Source: Kluyvera ascorbata ATCC 33433 | Lineage (GTDB): Bacteria; Pseudomonadota; Gammaproteobacteria; Enterobacterales; Enterobacteriaceae | Assembly: GCF_000735365.1 (NCBI RefSeq) | Contig: NZ_JMPL01000002.1 | Coordinates: 62,001-126,000, forward strand | Length of the DNA: 64,000 nt | Direction of reading: 5' to 3' | In this document: in pieces, positions 9,925 to 19,221 of the stretch | Numbering within the stretch: the first letter of the stretch is position 1 | Layout: each line of letters begins with the position of its first letter | Made by a program: the position numbers and the translations under genes | The notes under the pieces: generated by a model | Told to the model about the DNA's origin: nothing | The model's database searches: none | Seen by the model: the letters and a program-made list of their open reading frames with translations, nothing else

Positions 9925-10401
9925 ATGAACGGAACAATCACAACCTGGTTTAAAGATAAAGGTTTTGGGTTTATCAAAGATGAAAACGGCGATAACCGCT
10001 ATTTTCATGTGATTAAGGTTGCCAACCCCGATCTAATTAAGAAAGATGCCGCGGTGACCTTCGAACCCACGACGAATAACAAAGGGCTGTCTGCTTATGC
10101 GGTGAAGGTCATTCCGGAAAGCAAGCATATCTATATCGCGGGCGAGCGTATCAAGCTCACGTCGATCAAATCCTTCCTGGTTTACAGTGAGGAAGTACCT
10201 GCCGATGCCCCGATTGATAAAGAGAATGCCGTGCTGTCCGTGGGGCTTCTGATGAACAGCATCAAGCCGAAATCGGCGGAGAAAAAGGGTGAAATGCGTA
10301 CGCTGAAGAAGCTGGCGATCACCACTTTCCAGGGCACGACGCTTATCTTCTCAGAAGATGAGATTGATATTGAAGCCACGGTGAAAATGCTGAAGGTCTG
10401 A
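9925..10401 (+). CDS. Cold-shock-domain protein with C-terminal extension
   Basis: A 158-residue protein. Residues 1-65 form a cold-shock (OB-fold) domain with the RNP1-type motif KGFGFIKD and a divergent RNP2 region (RYFHVIKV, where classic Csp proteins have DVFVHFS). Residues 66-158 are an extension of no family I recognise (IYIAGERIKLTSIKSFLVYSEEV and so on), about twice the usual Csp length of ~70. Nucleic-acid binding is expected, but the target and role are unknown. It starts at ATG after GGCGGTAAGG, and a YmjA-like gene follows 45 bp downstream in the same direction. It is absent from the E. coli der-yfgJ interval. Confidence 0.8.
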   Translation: MNGTITTWFKDKGFGFIKDENGDNRYFHVIKVANPDLIKKDAAVTFEPTTNNKGLSAYAVKVIPESKHIYIAGERIKLTSIKSFLVYSEEVPADAPIDKENAVLSVGLLMNSIKPKSAEKKGEMRTLKKLAITTFQGTTLIFSEDEIDIEATVKMLKV

Positions 10402-10446
10402 AACCTGTACAGCGTCGAAGAATGAGACTAACCCCAGGAGCGATGT

Positions 10447-10692
10447 ATGAATAATGACATTCCACTGAAGTATTACGATATTGCCGAAGAGTACGCCTCA
10501 GAATCAGCCAAGCCCGTCGGTGAGTCTGAATTGGATTCACTGGCGCATTACTTCCAGCTGCTGCTGACCCGTTTAATGAACAACGAAGAGATCAGCGAAG
10601 AGGCGCAGCAGGAGATGGCGACTGAAGCCGGTATCAGCGCCCAGCGTATTGATGAGATTGCCAACTTCCTCAATGAGTGGGGCAACGAGTAA
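10447..10692 (+). CDS. ymjA: YmjA-like small protein (DUF2543)
   Basis: An 81-residue acidic protein that closely resembles E. coli YmjA as I remember it, including [20 protein letters not shown] and the end NEWGNE. It has no membrane segment or catalytic motif, and no function is known. The start is ATG after CCAGGAGCG. In E. coli ymjA lies in the puu (putrescine) region, so its position here behind a cold-shock-domain gene is a different location. The stop codon is 4 bp from the end of the converging LysR gene. Confidence 0.8.
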   Translation: MNNDIPLKYYDIAEEYASESAKPVGESELDSLAHYFQLLLTRLMNNEEISEEAQQEMATEAGISAQRIDEIANFLNEWGNE

Positions 10693-10696
10693 TTTG

Positions 10697-11674
10697 CTAC
10701 GCCTCTCCGGGGCTTTGCATCCAGCGATCCCAGTCGGGGTTTTCCCCGATGCTTTCGACCAGAAAATCGATAAAACTTCTGACTTTGGGATCCTGGTAAT
10801 GCCCCGGATGATACAGTGCATACAGGCTGTAATCATTTTCCCGTGCGCTGTATTCCGTCAGTACAGGCACCAGTTCCCCTCTGGCGATTGAATCGCCCAG
10901 CATGTAGGTCGGCAGGCTGACAATCCCCTGATGATGCAACGCGGCATGAAGTAGCCCGAGCGTACTGTTCACTTCGATTATGCTCTTCACCTTTAGCGCG
11001 CTAAAGCCGCCATTGACGTTCTGATAGCGCCAGTTATCGGAAACATTGGGGTTTATCAGACAGTCGTGTTGCTCAAGATCTTCCAGTCTTTGCGGTATGC
11101 CGCACCGCGCAAAATAGTCCCGGCTGGCGCAGTACACCCAGTTTATTTTGCAGATTTTACGCAATGCAAAATTGGTCGGCGGGTGTGCGGTAATCCTAAG
11201 GGCTATATCAAAATTTTCTTCGTTAAGATTAACGTTCTGGTCATTTAAATCGACACCGAGCGTGACGTCCGGATTATCCTGGCGATATTCGCTATAAATT
11301 CGCATAAGATGGCAGACGCCGAAGGCAATAGAGCAGGTGACGCGCAGCTTGCCCTGCGGGTGATGGTTGAAGCTGGCGATATTGGCCAACGACTCGTCCA
11401 GCTCTTCTAACAGGCGCTGTGCGCGGAACAGCAGATATTGCCCCGGCTCGGTCAGAATTAGGGTACGGGTGGTTCGCTTTAACAGCACGACACCGAGCTG
11501 ATCCTCAAGCTGGCTGATACTGCGACTCACGGAAGAGGGAGTCAGGTTCAGCTTGTGTGCGGCTGCAGAAAAGCTATTGCATTCCACCACTTTGATAAAC
11601 GTTTTCAGGTGATGAAAAATGGAATAGTTATCAATTTTTAATTTCGCGAGTGCCGCATTTTTATTTGATGACAT
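10697..11674 (-). CDS. LysR-family transcriptional regulator
   Basis: A 325-residue LysR-type regulator. The winged HTH is at about residues 20-80 (LKTFIKVVECNSFSAAAHKLNLTPSSVSRSISQLEDQLGVVLLKRTTR), and the periplasmic-binding-protein-like effector domain follows (GKLRVTCSIAFGVCHL, SIIEVNSTLGLLHAALHHQGIVSLP). The N-terminus carries about 15 extra residues before the HTH. It is in the CrgA/DsdC-like broad group with an N-terminal HTH and no other domain. It is divergent from an amino-acid transporter and a cystathionine beta-lyase-like gene, the probable targets. The 383-bp spacer contains a perfect palindrome with T-N11-A spacing. Confidence 0.88.
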   Translation of the reverse strand: MSSNKNAALAKLKIDNYSIFHHLKTFIKVVECNSFSAAAHKLNLTPSSVSRSISQLEDQLGVVLLKRTTRTLILTEPGQYLLFRAQRLLEELDESLANIASFNHHPQGKLRVTCSIAFGVCHLMRIYSEYRQDNPDVTLGVDLNDQNVNLNEENFDIALRITAHPPTNFALRKICKINWVYCASRDYFARCGIPQRLEDLEQHDCLINPNVSDNWRYQNVNGGFSALKVKSIIEVNSTLGLLHAALHHQGIVSLPTYMLGDSIARGELVPVLTEYSARENDYSLYALYHPGHYQDPKVRSFIDFLVESIGENPDWDRWMQSPGEA

Positions 11675-12057
11675 CGCTATTCCTTTTTTAACGATTTATA
11701 GCCATGACGGTTTTGAAATTTGAGGCCAATCACAGTAAACATGACTCGACGCCCCATCTATTCGCTATGCGCAATAAAAAACGCCGTCTTCTGCTACCTT
11801 ACCCGAACGAAGCAGGAAAGAAAAATAGAATCTTTTTATGGTTTAATGCTTTGTTTTTAATGGTGTTATTTATCTCTTCATAAAAATCGAGAGGCTCGTC
11901 AATTTTTGCGTTAAACGCAAAGGTATTGTTAGTGATTAACACCGTTCAGACCTTTCTTTATCCCTATCAGATCCCCTACCATTTGTACTGACAGGTACAT
12001 CAATACGGTTTTTTGAGTTTCTATTCTAAATAACACTTATAAATAGGAATGCATATA
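11675..12057. promoter_or_regulatory. AT-rich divergent control region with a 17-bp palindrome
   Basis: This gene-free 383-bp spacer separates the minus-strand LysR gene from the plus-strand transporter. It is clearly richer in A+T than the flanks. At 11905-11921 lies TTTGCGTT-A-AACGCAAA, a perfect palindrome whose core (T11907-N11-A11919) has LysR-box spacing. That makes it the best operator candidate. An AGGA ribosome site (12045-12048) serves the ATG at 12058. I could not assign promoter hexamers with confidence and see no small gene in it. Confidence 0.55.
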
Positions 12058-13338
12058 ATGGCTGAGATACTCGAAAATAAATCTAATAATTTATATAAGT
12101 CCATTCCCTTCACGAAATATGATGTTGGCTGGGTGATTCTCTGCATTGGTATGGCCATTGGTTCTGGCATCGTTTTTATGCCAGTACAGGTAGGTATTAA
12201 AGGGATTTGGGTCTTTATTGTTTCGGTGGCAATTTCATACCCCGCCATTTACATCCTGCAGAGTCTTTATCTGAAAACGCTGTCAGAAACGGATGATTGC
12301 CAGGATTACGCCAGCGTCATCACCCAATATCTGGGGAAAAACTGGGGGATAGGCTTAGGTATTGCCTACTTCCTGATGCTGCTACACGGAATGTTTTCTT
12401 ACTCGCTGGCGGTAAGTTTTGATAGTGCATCTTATATTCAAACCTTTGGCCTGACGGAAGGGCTGCTGTCTGATTCTATCTGGTATGGGCTAATAATTCT
12501 GACGGTGTTGGTCTGCATTGCTTCGCAGGGTGAAAAGCTGCTGTTTAAGGTTTCTGGCCCGATGGTGTGCGTGAAGTTCGGTATTATCGTAATGCTGGGT
12601 CTGGTGATGGTGCCGTACTGGAACTTCAGCAATATCAGCGCATTTCCGCCCGTTCTGGAGTTTATGCGTGACGTTTTCCTGACGCTACCCTTTACGTTAT
12701 TTTCTATTTTATTTGTACAGATATTAAGCCCAATGAATATCGCGTATCGCAAGATAGAAGCCGATAAACGTATTGCGACTTATCGGGCGATTCGCGCCAA
12801 TCGAGTGGCCTATATTATTCTGGCCGTTGCGGTACTGTTTTTTGCTTTTTCGTTCACCTTTGCCATTAGCCACGAGCAGGCCGTATCGGCTTTTGAACAG
12901 AATATATCGGCGCTTGCTATTGCAGCTCAGGTTATTCCTGGTTCGGTCGTTAAGGCGATGAGCGCGCTGCTAAATATCTTTGCCATTCTGACGGCGTTTC
13001 TTGGTATCTATCTTGGTTTTCAGGAAGCCATCAAGGGGATCGTTGTTAACGTGATTACCCGGTTTATTCCAGAAGAAAAAATTAACCAGAAGGTGCTGCA
13101 TGTGGCCATCAGCATTGGGGTGATCCTCGGGCTGTGGGTCTGGATCTCCACGCGCTTTTCGATCCTGTTCTTTATGCAACTGGGGAGTCCGCTATTTGGC
13201 CTGGTTTCCTGTCTGATCCCTTGCTATCTGGTTTATAAGGTGAAGGTGCTGCATCAGTTCAAAGGGGTAGGTGTCTGGTTCATCATTTTCTTCGGCATCT
13301 TGCTGTGCTTATCGCCTTTCTTTAAGTTCTTTGAGTAA
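12058..13338 (+). CDS. Amino-acid permease, HAAAP/SdaC-like (hydroxy/aromatic amino acid permease family)
   Basis: A 426-residue integral membrane protein with about 11 hydrophobic segments, beginning at [20 protein letters not shown], which carries the glycine-rich first-helix motif of the HAAAP family (SdaC, TdcC, YhaO, YhjV). A proton-coupled uptake role for serine, threonine, cysteine or a related amino acid is expected. The exact substrate cannot be read from the sequence. The start at 12058 is preferred over the in-frame ATG at 12049 because the latter is only 0-1 base from the AGGA site. The gene is somewhat AT-richer than its neighbours. The cystathionine beta-lyase-like gene follows after 51 bp, suggesting an operon for import and breakdown of a sulfur or hydroxy amino acid. 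Confidence 0.85.
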   Translation: MAEILENKSNNLYKSIPFTKYDVGWVILCIGMAIGSGIVFMPVQVGIKGIWVFIVSVAISYPAIYILQSLYLKTLSETDDCQDYASVITQYLGKNWGIGLGIAYFLMLLHGMFSYSLAVSFDSASYIQTFGLTEGLLSDSIWYGLIILTVLVCIASQGEKLLFKVSGPMVCVKFGIIVMLGLVMVPYWNFSNISAFPPVLEFMRDVFLTLPFTLFSILFVQILSPMNIAYRKIEADKRIATYRAIRANRVAYIILAVAVLFFAFSFTFAISHEQAVSAFEQNISALAIAAQVIPGSVVKAMSALLNIFAILTAFLGIYLGFQEAIKGIVVNVITRFIPEEKINQKVLHVAISIGVILGLWVWISTRFSILFFMQLGSPLFGLVSCLIPCYLVYKVKVLHQFKGVGVWFIIFFGILLCLSPFFKFFE

Positions 13339-13389
13339 CGTTCGGTGGTTACGATGTTTTCGCGACCAGGGAAATTAATGAGGTAATCC

Positions 13390-14571
13390 ATGAGTAATCG
13401 ATCCACATCCGACTTTAACATCAGTACCCAAATCACCCAGCTTGGCCGGGATGCCAGCAAACAGGCGGGGTTTGTGAACGTACCGGTCTATCGCGGCTCG
13501 ACGGTGATTTTCCCGACGGTAAACGATCTTGAGCATAATCGCGCCGAGTTTAATTACGGCACGATGGGCACGCCGACTATCGCCAGCCTGGAAAATGCCT
13601 GGAGCGCGCTGGCGGGCGCGGCGGGTACGGTGCTATCGCCGTCTGGCCTGGGGGCGATTGCGCTATCGCTTTTGACCACCCTGAAAGCGGGCGATCACCT
13701 GCTGATGCCCGACAGCGTTTATCGGCCAACCCGCAATTTCTGCGCCGGGATGCTGACCAAAATGGGCATTGAGACCACCTACTATGACCCGCTGATTGGC
13801 GCGGAGATTGAGAGCCTGTTTCAGCCCAATACCACCACGCTGTTTCTGGAATCGCCGGGTTCGCAAAGCTTTGAGATTCAGGATGTTCCGGCGATGACCC
13901 GCGCGGCAAAAAAGCACAATATTGCCACCATTATCGATAACACCTGGGCGACGCCGATTTTCTTCCGCGCCCACGAACACGGCTGCGACCTGTCGCTGGA
14001 AGCGGGGACGAAATACCTCGGTGGGCATTCTGACCTGCTGATGGGGGTGGTGTCGGCTAATGAAAGCTGGTGGCCTAAGCTTCGCCAGACCTACGATCTG
14101 ATGGCGATGCTGCCCGGCGCTGAAGACTGCTTCCTGGCGCTACGCGGCCTGCGCACCATGCATCTGCGGCTGAAAGAGGCGGAAAAACGCGGTCTGGAGA
14201 TGGCGCACTGGTTAAGTGAACGCCCTGAAGTGATGAAGGTACTGCACCCGGCGCTACCGGAATGCCCGGGGCATGAACTGTGGAAGCGTGATTTTACCGG
14301 TTCATCGGGGCTGTTTTCTTTCGTCCTTAAGCCGGAATTTACCAAAGCGGGCGTGGCGAACATGCTGGATCATATGGGTATTTTCGGCATGGGATATTCG
14401 TGGGGCGGCTTTGAAAGCCTGATGATTCCATTCAACTGCGCTGACTATCGTACCGCCACTACCTGGCAGCCGGGCGGCCTGACGCTGCGCATTCAGATTG
14501 GCCTCGAAGATATGGATGACCTGAAGACCGATCTGGCCGAAGGTTTTGCCCGATTACGTGCAGTTGTGTAA
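13390..14571 (+). CDS. Cystathionine beta-lyase-like PLP enzyme (MetC paralogue)
   Basis: A 393-residue member of the Cys/Met-metabolism PLP family. The PLP-binding Lys208 is in EAGTKYLGGHSD, Asp183 in IIDNTWATPIF, and the active-site Tyr is near 111 (SVYRPT). The C-terminal half is close to E. coli MetC (GHELWKRDFTGSSGLFSFVL, YSWGGFESL, RIQIGLEDMDDL). The family normally has Y-x-R at the phosphate-contact loop (YGRRGT in MetC). Here it reads YGTMGTPT, so that Arg is absent. Beta-elimination of cystathionine, cysteine or an S-conjugate is likely. It is a paralogue carried with a transporter rather than the housekeeping metC, judging by context. Confidence 0.85.
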   Translation: MSNRSTSDFNISTQITQLGRDASKQAGFVNVPVYRGSTVIFPTVNDLEHNRAEFNYGTMGTPTIASLENAWSALAGAAGTVLSPSGLGAIALSLLTTLKAGDHLLMPDSVYRPTRNFCAGMLTKMGIETTYYDPLIGAEIESLFQPNTTTLFLESPGSQSFEIQDVPAMTRAAKKHNIATIIDNTWATPIFFRAHEHGCDLSLEAGTKYLGGHSDLLMGVVSANESWWPKLRQTYDLMAMLPGAEDCFLALRGLRTMHLRLKEAEKRGLEMAHWLSERPEVMKVLHPALPECPGHELWKRDFTGSSGLFSFVLKPEFTKAGVANMLDHMGIFGMGYSWGGFESLMIPFNCADYRTATTWQPGGLTLRIQIGLEDMDDLKTDLAEGFARLRAVV

Positions 14572-14660
14572 CCCGATACGCCACCGCGGACAATACTTCA
14601 CGGTGGCGCTTCACGCATAATGGCGCTAAATGTCGTTTTCTTATACGTGAGTCGGAAATT

Positions 14661-15752
14661 ATGAATATTGGATTTATCGGCCTGGGCGCAGTGGTAGAAA
14701 CCGCCTATCTTCCTGCGCTAGCACGATTGTCATTCCCTATCTCCTCGCTTTGGGGATACGACCTGAATCCGCAGCGCACGCTCCCGGGCGTGAACGCCTG
14801 CGCGTCACTGGCTGAGCTGCTGGAAAAGCCGCTTGATGTGCTGTTTATCACCACCGTCTCGTTGCAGCATCTGCCCGCGCTCGAGCAGGCGCTGCGCTCT
14901 GATATTCCCCGCATCGTGGTGGAGAAACCGGTCGCCGCCACGCTTGCGCAAATTGATAGCCTGCGCCAACGTCTTGCCCATGAAGACAATGCCCGACGCG
15001 TGCTGGCGCTGGACCACTGGATGGCTCGCGATGGCGCGTGGTGTCTGGCGCAGGGGAAAATGGATGACCGCTGGCGGCCGGAGGATTCGGCGAGCGTGAC
15101 CGCGCCGCTGGTGACTTCGCTGGACGATATTGTCAGCATCGACGGCTTTCTGCTGGAGCCGAGCGGCTTTAATGCCGCAGGCGAGCCTATCGCCCTGAAC
15201 TTTACCACCGGCGAGCCCGACACCCGTGAGTTTCGCCATCCTGATGGCGTGATTGTTGATATCGGCACCCACGTGCTGGCGATGATGCGTGAGACGGTGC
15301 GCTATCTCGGCGGTAGCGATGAGATTCAGCTGGTGGCGGAACAGGTGAAAGACCGGCTGGGGCGGCCTATCGCGCATGGCGATACCGAAACGGCGGAAGG
15401 GGAGGCACATCTCAAAGGCACGCTGGGTCATATTCCGGTTAACCTGTGGCTGAACAAATACGCCGGGCCGGGCGTTGAGCGCAAAGGGATCCGTATTTAT
15501 CTGCGCGACGGGCGCATTATCAGCCAGACCCGTGCCCCCGGGGGTGAAAGCGTGGAGCTGATTGATGGCGATAGCGTGATGCGCTGGACGCGACCGGGTG
15601 CCATTTATGCGCACTGTCTCGGAGAGCAAATCCTCGGCAAGCGTAGCCTGTTTTTCCGCGCGCCGGATGAAGTGGCAAAACTCACTCAGCGACGCATGGC
15701 GGAAGTGGAGACGCTTTTACGTATCCAGCAGCAGCTACGCGGGGAACACTGA
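14661..15752 (+). CDS. Gfo/Idh/MocA-family NAD(P)-dependent oxidoreductase
   Basis: A 363-residue protein. The N-terminal Rossmann fold begins IGFIGLGAVVETAYLPAL (GxGxxx nucleotide loop), and the family active-site EKP motif is present in RIVVEKPVAATLAQ. The C-terminal alpha/beta domain (VIVDIGTHVLAMMRETVRYL) has the expected DxGxH-type helix. It probably oxidises or reduces a sugar or polyol derivative; the substrate is unknown. A GCCACCG/CGGTGGC hairpin (14579-14608) separates it from the lyase gene upstream, so it may have its own transcription. It is the last gene of the accessory block before yfgJ. Confidence 0.82.
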   Translation: MNIGFIGLGAVVETAYLPALARLSFPISSLWGYDLNPQRTLPGVNACASLAELLEKPLDVLFITTVSLQHLPALEQALRSDIPRIVVEKPVAATLAQIDSLRQRLAHEDNARRVLALDHWMARDGAWCLAQGKMDDRWRPEDSASVTAPLVTSLDDIVSIDGFLLEPSGFNAAGEPIALNFTTGEPDTREFRHPDGVIVDIGTHVLAMMRETVRYLGGSDEIQLVAEQVKDRLGRPIAHGDTETAEGEAHLKGTLGHIPVNLWLNKYAGPGVERKGIRIYLRDGRIISQTRAPGGESVELIDGDSVMRWTRPGAIYAHCLGEQILGKRSLFFRAPDEVAKLTQRRMAEVETLLRIQQQLRGEH

Positions 15753-15803
15753 GCGGTGAGTCGTGGTAAAATAGTGGCACAAGAACCGCGTTAAGGAGTC
15801 GTC

Positions 15804-16025
15804 ATGGAATTCATCTGCCCAACCTGTCAGGCCTCGCTGGAGGTGCTGGGTAACCAGGCACACTGCGACCACTGCGAGAAAGATTTTACGCTGGAGGCGC
15901 GCTGCCCGGAATGCCACAAACCGCTGGAGGTGTTGAAAGCCTGCGGCGCGGTGGACTACTTCTGCCAGAACGGCCACGGCCTGATATCGAAAAAGCGGGT
16001 GGAGTGGGTGCCGGTCGGCGAATAA
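15804..16025 (+). CDS. yfgJ: Zinc-ribbon protein YfgJ
   Basis: A 73-residue protein with two CxxC pairs in each half (CPTC, CDHC, CPEC, then C.NGH), fitting a double zinc ribbon. It matches E. coli YfgJ (DUF1407/zinc-ribbon family) in length and motif spacing. The function is unknown. The start is ATG after AAGGAG. In E. coli it directly follows der; here nearly 8 kb of other genes lie between them. A BIME lies between it and the converging xseA. Confidence 0.9.
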   Translation: MEFICPTCQASLEVLGNQAHCDHCEKDFTLEARCPECHKPLEVLKACGAVDYFCQNGHGLISKKRVEWVPVGE

Positions 16026-16047
16026 TTTTATGGTGGTAGCACGTTTA

Positions 16048-16130
16048 TGCCGGGCGGCGGCTGCGCCTTACCCGGCCTACGTGCGTTTGTGCCCGGTAGT
16101 AGGCCTGATAAGCGCAGCGCCATCAGGCAT
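16048..16130. repeat. BIME: two REP units in opposite orientation
   Basis: The first unit, TGCCGGGCGGCGGC ... TTACCCGGCCTAC (16048-16080), and the second, GTAGGCCTGATAAGC ... GCCATCAGGCA (about 16098-16128), are facing REP sequences of two sub-types. They lie between the converging yfgJ and xseA genes. The pair can fold in either transcript and may protect 3' ends. Confidence 0.75.
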
Positions 16131-16149
16131 TGGCCTTATCATCGGTCTC

Positions 16150-17526
16150 TTACAACGCTTTTTTACGCGCTCGCGTTTTCTTCTGTGCGGTGACCGTGCG
16201 GATTTCACTTTCTACCCAGCCGTCTGCCAGACGCGTAGTCAGCATCTCTCCCGCCTTCGCCTGCTTCGTTTGCTTCAGCACTTTGCCATCGCTGGCGGTA
16301 GTGACGCTGTAGCCACGGGCAAGCGTTGCTAGCGGGCTGACGGCTTCCAGATGCGTAACCGCATTGCCAAAGCGCTCGCGCTGCTCGCTGAGGCGCGCGC
16401 GAATATTCTCGGCCAGACGATATTCCAGCTGCTGAATACGCGATTGGGCGCGATGAATGCGCGGCTGCGGGTTTTGCTGATTCAGGCGCTGTAGCGTGCG
16501 CTGCTGGCGCTGATTGGCCTGCTTCATCTGGTTTTCCAGCGCCGTGCTCATGCGCTGGCGAAGACGTTCTAGCGTCGTCTGCTGGCGCGCCAGTCGCAGC
16601 TGCGGGTGCTGCTGCTGGAGGCGATGGAACATCTGGGTAAAGCGGCGACTGCGGTTGGCAAGATAGTAGTCCATCGCCATGCCGAGACGCTGCTGAGCGG
16701 ATTGGATCTGACGAACTAACTCCTGCTGATTGCGGCTGACGATTTCCGCTGCGGCGGACGGCGTCGGCGCGCGTAGGTCGCCAACGAAATCAGCAATGGT
16801 GACGTCGGTTTCATGGCCGACGGCGCTTACCACCGGAATACGGCTGGCAAAAATAGCCCGCGCCACGCGCTCGTCGTTAAAGCTCCATAAATCTTCCAAT
16901 GAACCACCGCCGCGCCCGACGATCAGCACGTCGCATTCGCCGCGGGCGTTGGCCAGCTCAATGGCGCGCACGATTTGCCCCGGCGCATCTTCGCCCTGGA
17001 CGGCGGTAGGGTAAATCACCACCGGCAGCGACGGATCGCGGCGTTTCAGCACGTGCAGAATATCGTGCAGCGCTGCCCCGGTTTTCGAGGTGATGACCCC
17101 AACGCAGTGCGCCGGTGAGGGGAGCGGCTGTTTAAACTGTTGGTCAAAGAGGCCTTCGGCCTGGAGCTTCGCCTTCAGCTGCTCGTATTTCTGCTGCAAC
17201 AACCCTTCGCCCGCTGGCTGCATGCTCTCGACGATGATTTGATAATCACCGCGCGGTTCGTACAGCGTAATATTGGCGCGGACCAACACCTGTTGCCCAT
17301 GCTGAGGGCGGAACGTCACGCGGCGGTTGCTGTTGCGGAACATCGCGCAGCGCACCTGGGCGTTATCGTCCTTTAAGGTGAAGTACCAGTGGCCAGAAGA
17401 AGGTTGAGTGAAGTTTGAAATCTCGCCGCTAATCCACACCTGGCCCATCTCCTGCTCAAGCAGTAGACGCACCGTCTGGTTAAGGCGGCTAACGGTAAAA
17501 ATTGAGGGGCTTTGTGAGGATAACAT
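16150..17526 (-). CDS. xseA: Exodeoxyribonuclease VII large subunit XseA
   Basis: Large subunit of the single-strand DNA exonuclease ExoVII, which degrades ssDNA in both directions with XseB and acts in repair. The 458-residue protein has the N-terminal OB fold ([27 protein letters not shown]), the catalytic region with [18 protein letters not shown] and [19 protein letters not shown], then a long Gln/Arg-rich coiled-coil region (about residues 260-400), and a C-terminal beta domain ending in a basic tail. Length fits the family. It is divergent from guaB, sharing a 160-bp control region. Confidence 0.97.
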   Translation of the reverse strand: MLSSQSPSIFTVSRLNQTVRLLLEQEMGQVWISGEISNFTQPSSGHWYFTLKDDNAQVRCAMFRNSNRRVTFRPQHGQQVLVRANITLYEPRGDYQIIVESMQPAGEGLLQQKYEQLKAKLQAEGLFDQQFKQPLPSPAHCVGVITSKTGAALHDILHVLKRRDPSLPVVIYPTAVQGEDAPGQIVRAIELANARGECDVLIVGRGGGSLEDLWSFNDERVARAIFASRIPVVSAVGHETDVTIADFVGDLRAPTPSAAAEIVSRNQQELVRQIQSAQQRLGMAMDYYLANRSRRFTQMFHRLQQQHPQLRLARQQTTLERLRQRMSTALENQMKQANQRQQRTLQRLNQQNPQPRIHRAQSRIQQLEYRLAENIRARLSEQRERFGNAVTHLEAVSPLATLARGYSVTTASDGKVLKQTKQAKAGEMLTTRLADGWVESEIRTVTAQKKTRARKKAL

Positions 17527-17618
17527 GTGAGCGGGATCAAATTCTAAATCAGCAGGTTATTCAGTCGATAGTAACCTGCCGGGGGGCGATCGCAAGCATT
17601 TTTTGCAAAAAAGTGTAG

Positions 17619-17634
17619 ATGCAATCGCTTACGC
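17619..17634 (+). promoter_or_regulatory. PurR operator of guaBA
   Basis: ATGCAATCGCTTACGC fits the PurR 16-mer (A-C-GCAA-A-CG-T-TT-G-C-G-T) at the core GCAA-CG-TT-C positions. It lies inside the spacer just upstream of the guaB -10 hexamer (TATAAT, 17639-17644), where a bound repressor would block RNA polymerase. E. coli guaBA is repressed by PurR at an equivalent site. Confidence 0.82.
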
Positions 17635-17638
17635 TCTG

Positions 17639-17644
17639 TATAAT
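17639..17644 (+). promoter_or_regulatory. guaB promoter -10 element
   Basis: Perfect TATAAT. The -35 region 17 bp upstream is poor (TAGATG), as in E. coli guaB, whose promoter relies on upstream A-rich sequence; here TTTTTTGCAAAAAAG precedes it. Transcription would begin near 17651, about 36 bp before the start codon. Confidence 0.75.
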
Positions 17645-17686
17645 GCCGCGGCAATATTTAATAACCTCCCAGGTGAGATATTGCCC

Positions 17687-19153
17687 ATGCTACGTATCGC
17701 AAAAGAAGCCCTGACGTTTGACGACGTCCTCCTCGTTCCCGCTCATTCTACCGTTCTGCCGAACACTGCTGACCTCAGCACCCAGCTGACCAAAACGATT
17801 CGTCTGAACATTCCTATGCTCTCTGCGGCAATGGACACCGTGACTGAAGCGCGCCTGGCAATTGCCCTGGCACAGGAAGGCGGCATTGGTTTTATCCACA
17901 AAAACATGTCCATCGAGCGCCAGGCGGAAGAAGTTCGCCGCGTGAAGAAACACGAATCTGGCGTGGTTACCGACCCACAGACCGTTCTGCCAACCACGAC
18001 GCTTGCTGAAGTGAAAGAGCTGACCGAGCGTAACGGCTTCGCGGGCTACCCGGTTGTGACCGAAGAAAACGAACTGGTCGGTATCATCACCGGTCGTGAC
18101 GTGCGCTTCGTGACCGACCTGAGCCAACCGGTGAGCGTTTATATGACGCCGAAAGAGCGCCTGGTTACCGTTCGCGAAGGCGAATCACGTGAAGTGGTCT
18201 TCGCTAAAATGCATGAACGCCGCGTAGAGAAAGCGCTGGTGGTTGACGATAGCTTCCACCTGCTGGGCATGATCACCGTTAAAGACTTCAAAAAAGCAGA
18301 ACGTAAACCAAACGCCTGTAAAGATGAGAAAGGTCGTCTGCGCGTAGGCGCGGCGGTTGGTGCAGGTGCGGGCAACGAAGACCGCGTTGATGCGCTGGTT
18401 GCGGCGGGCGTTGACGTCCTGCTGATTGACTCCTCCCACGGCCATTCCGAAGGCGTTCTGCAACGTATCCGTGAAACCCGTGCAAAATACCCAGACCTGC
18501 AGATCATCGGCGGCAACGTGGCAACTGGTGCAGGCGCTCGTGCCCTGGCTGAAGCCGGTTGCAGCGCGGTTAAAGTGGGTATCGGTCCTGGCTCCATCTG
18601 TACGACTCGTATTGTAACTGGCGTAGGTGTACCGCAGATCACCGCCGTTTCTGACGCGGTTGAAGCGCTGGAAGGCACCGGTATCCCGGTTATCGCCGAC
18701 GGCGGCATCCGTTTCTCCGGTGACATCGCCAAAGCGATCGCCGCAGGTGCTGCTGCCGTGATGGTAGGCTCCATGCTGGCAGGTACCGAAGAATCCCCGG
18801 GCGAAATCGAACTCTACCAGGGCCGTTCTTACAAATCTTACCGTGGTATGGGCTCCCTGGGCGCGATGTCTAAAGGCTCTTCCGACCGTTACTTCCAGAG
18901 CGATAATGCTGCCGACAAACTGGTACCGGAAGGTATCGAAGGTCGCGTAGCCTATAAAGGTCGCCTGAAAGAGATCATTCACCAGCAGATGGGCGGCCTG
19001 CGTTCCTGTATGGGGTTGACCGGCTGTGGTACCATCGACCTGCTGCGTACGAAGGCTGAATTCGTGCGTATCAGCGGCGCGGGTATCCAGGAAAGCCACG
19101 TTCATGACGTGACCATCACCAAAGAGTCCCCGAACTACCGCATGGGCTCCTGA
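17687..19153 (+). CDS. guaB: Inosine-5'-monophosphate dehydrogenase
   Basis: Converts IMP to XMP with NAD, the first committed step of GMP synthesis. The 488-residue protein has a TIM barrel interrupted by two CBS domains (about residues 92-205), the catalytic Cys loop [15 protein letters not shown] (Cys about 305), [13 protein letters not shown] and the flap [10 protein letters not shown]. The ATG at 17687 is chosen over an in-frame TTG-like start at 17603 because it gives the exact family N-terminus [16 protein letters not shown] and follows an AGGTGAG site. It is first in the guaBA unit under PurR control. Confidence 0.98.
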   Translation: MLRIAKEALTFDDVLLVPAHSTVLPNTADLSTQLTKTIRLNIPMLSAAMDTVTEARLAIALAQEGGIGFIHKNMSIERQAEEVRRVKKHESGVVTDPQTVLPTTTLAEVKELTERNGFAGYPVVTEENELVGIITGRDVRFVTDLSQPVSVYMTPKERLVTVREGESREVVFAKMHERRVEKALVVDDSFHLLGMITVKDFKKAERKPNACKDEKGRLRVGAAVGAGAGNEDRVDALVAAGVDVLLIDSSHGHSEGVLQRIRETRAKYPDLQIIGGNVATGAGARALAEAGCSAVKVGIGPGSICTTRIVTGVGVPQITAVSDAVEALEGTGIPVIADGGIRFSGDIAKAIAAGAAAVMVGSMLAGTEESPGEIELYQGRSYKSYRGMGSLGAMSKGSSDRYFQSDNAADKLVPEGIEGRVAYKGRLKEIIHQQMGGLRSCMGLTGCGTIDLLRTKAEFVRISGAGIQESHVHDVTITKESPNYRMGS

Positions 19154-19162
19154 TAAGTTTCC

Positions 19163-19190
19163 GCGCCCGGTTTTCACCGGGCGCTTTGTT
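19163..19190 (+). terminator. Hairpin between guaB and guaA
   Basis: GCGCCCGG (19163-19170) pairs with CCGGGCGC (19177-19184), followed by TTTGTTATTGTTT. The T-run is interrupted, so this is more likely a partial terminator or mRNA-stabilising stem that adjusts the guaB/guaA ratio than a full stop, since guaA begins 31 bp later. Confidence 0.55.
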
Positions 19191-19221
19191 ATTGTTTCAC
19201 TTGCCTCGGAATTAATGTCAA

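Noticed and set aside
14579-14608. GCCACCG/CGGTGGC hairpin after the MetC-like gene as a terminator
   Set aside because: No T-run follows (CTTCACGC), so it is mentioned only as a stem in the context of the next gene.
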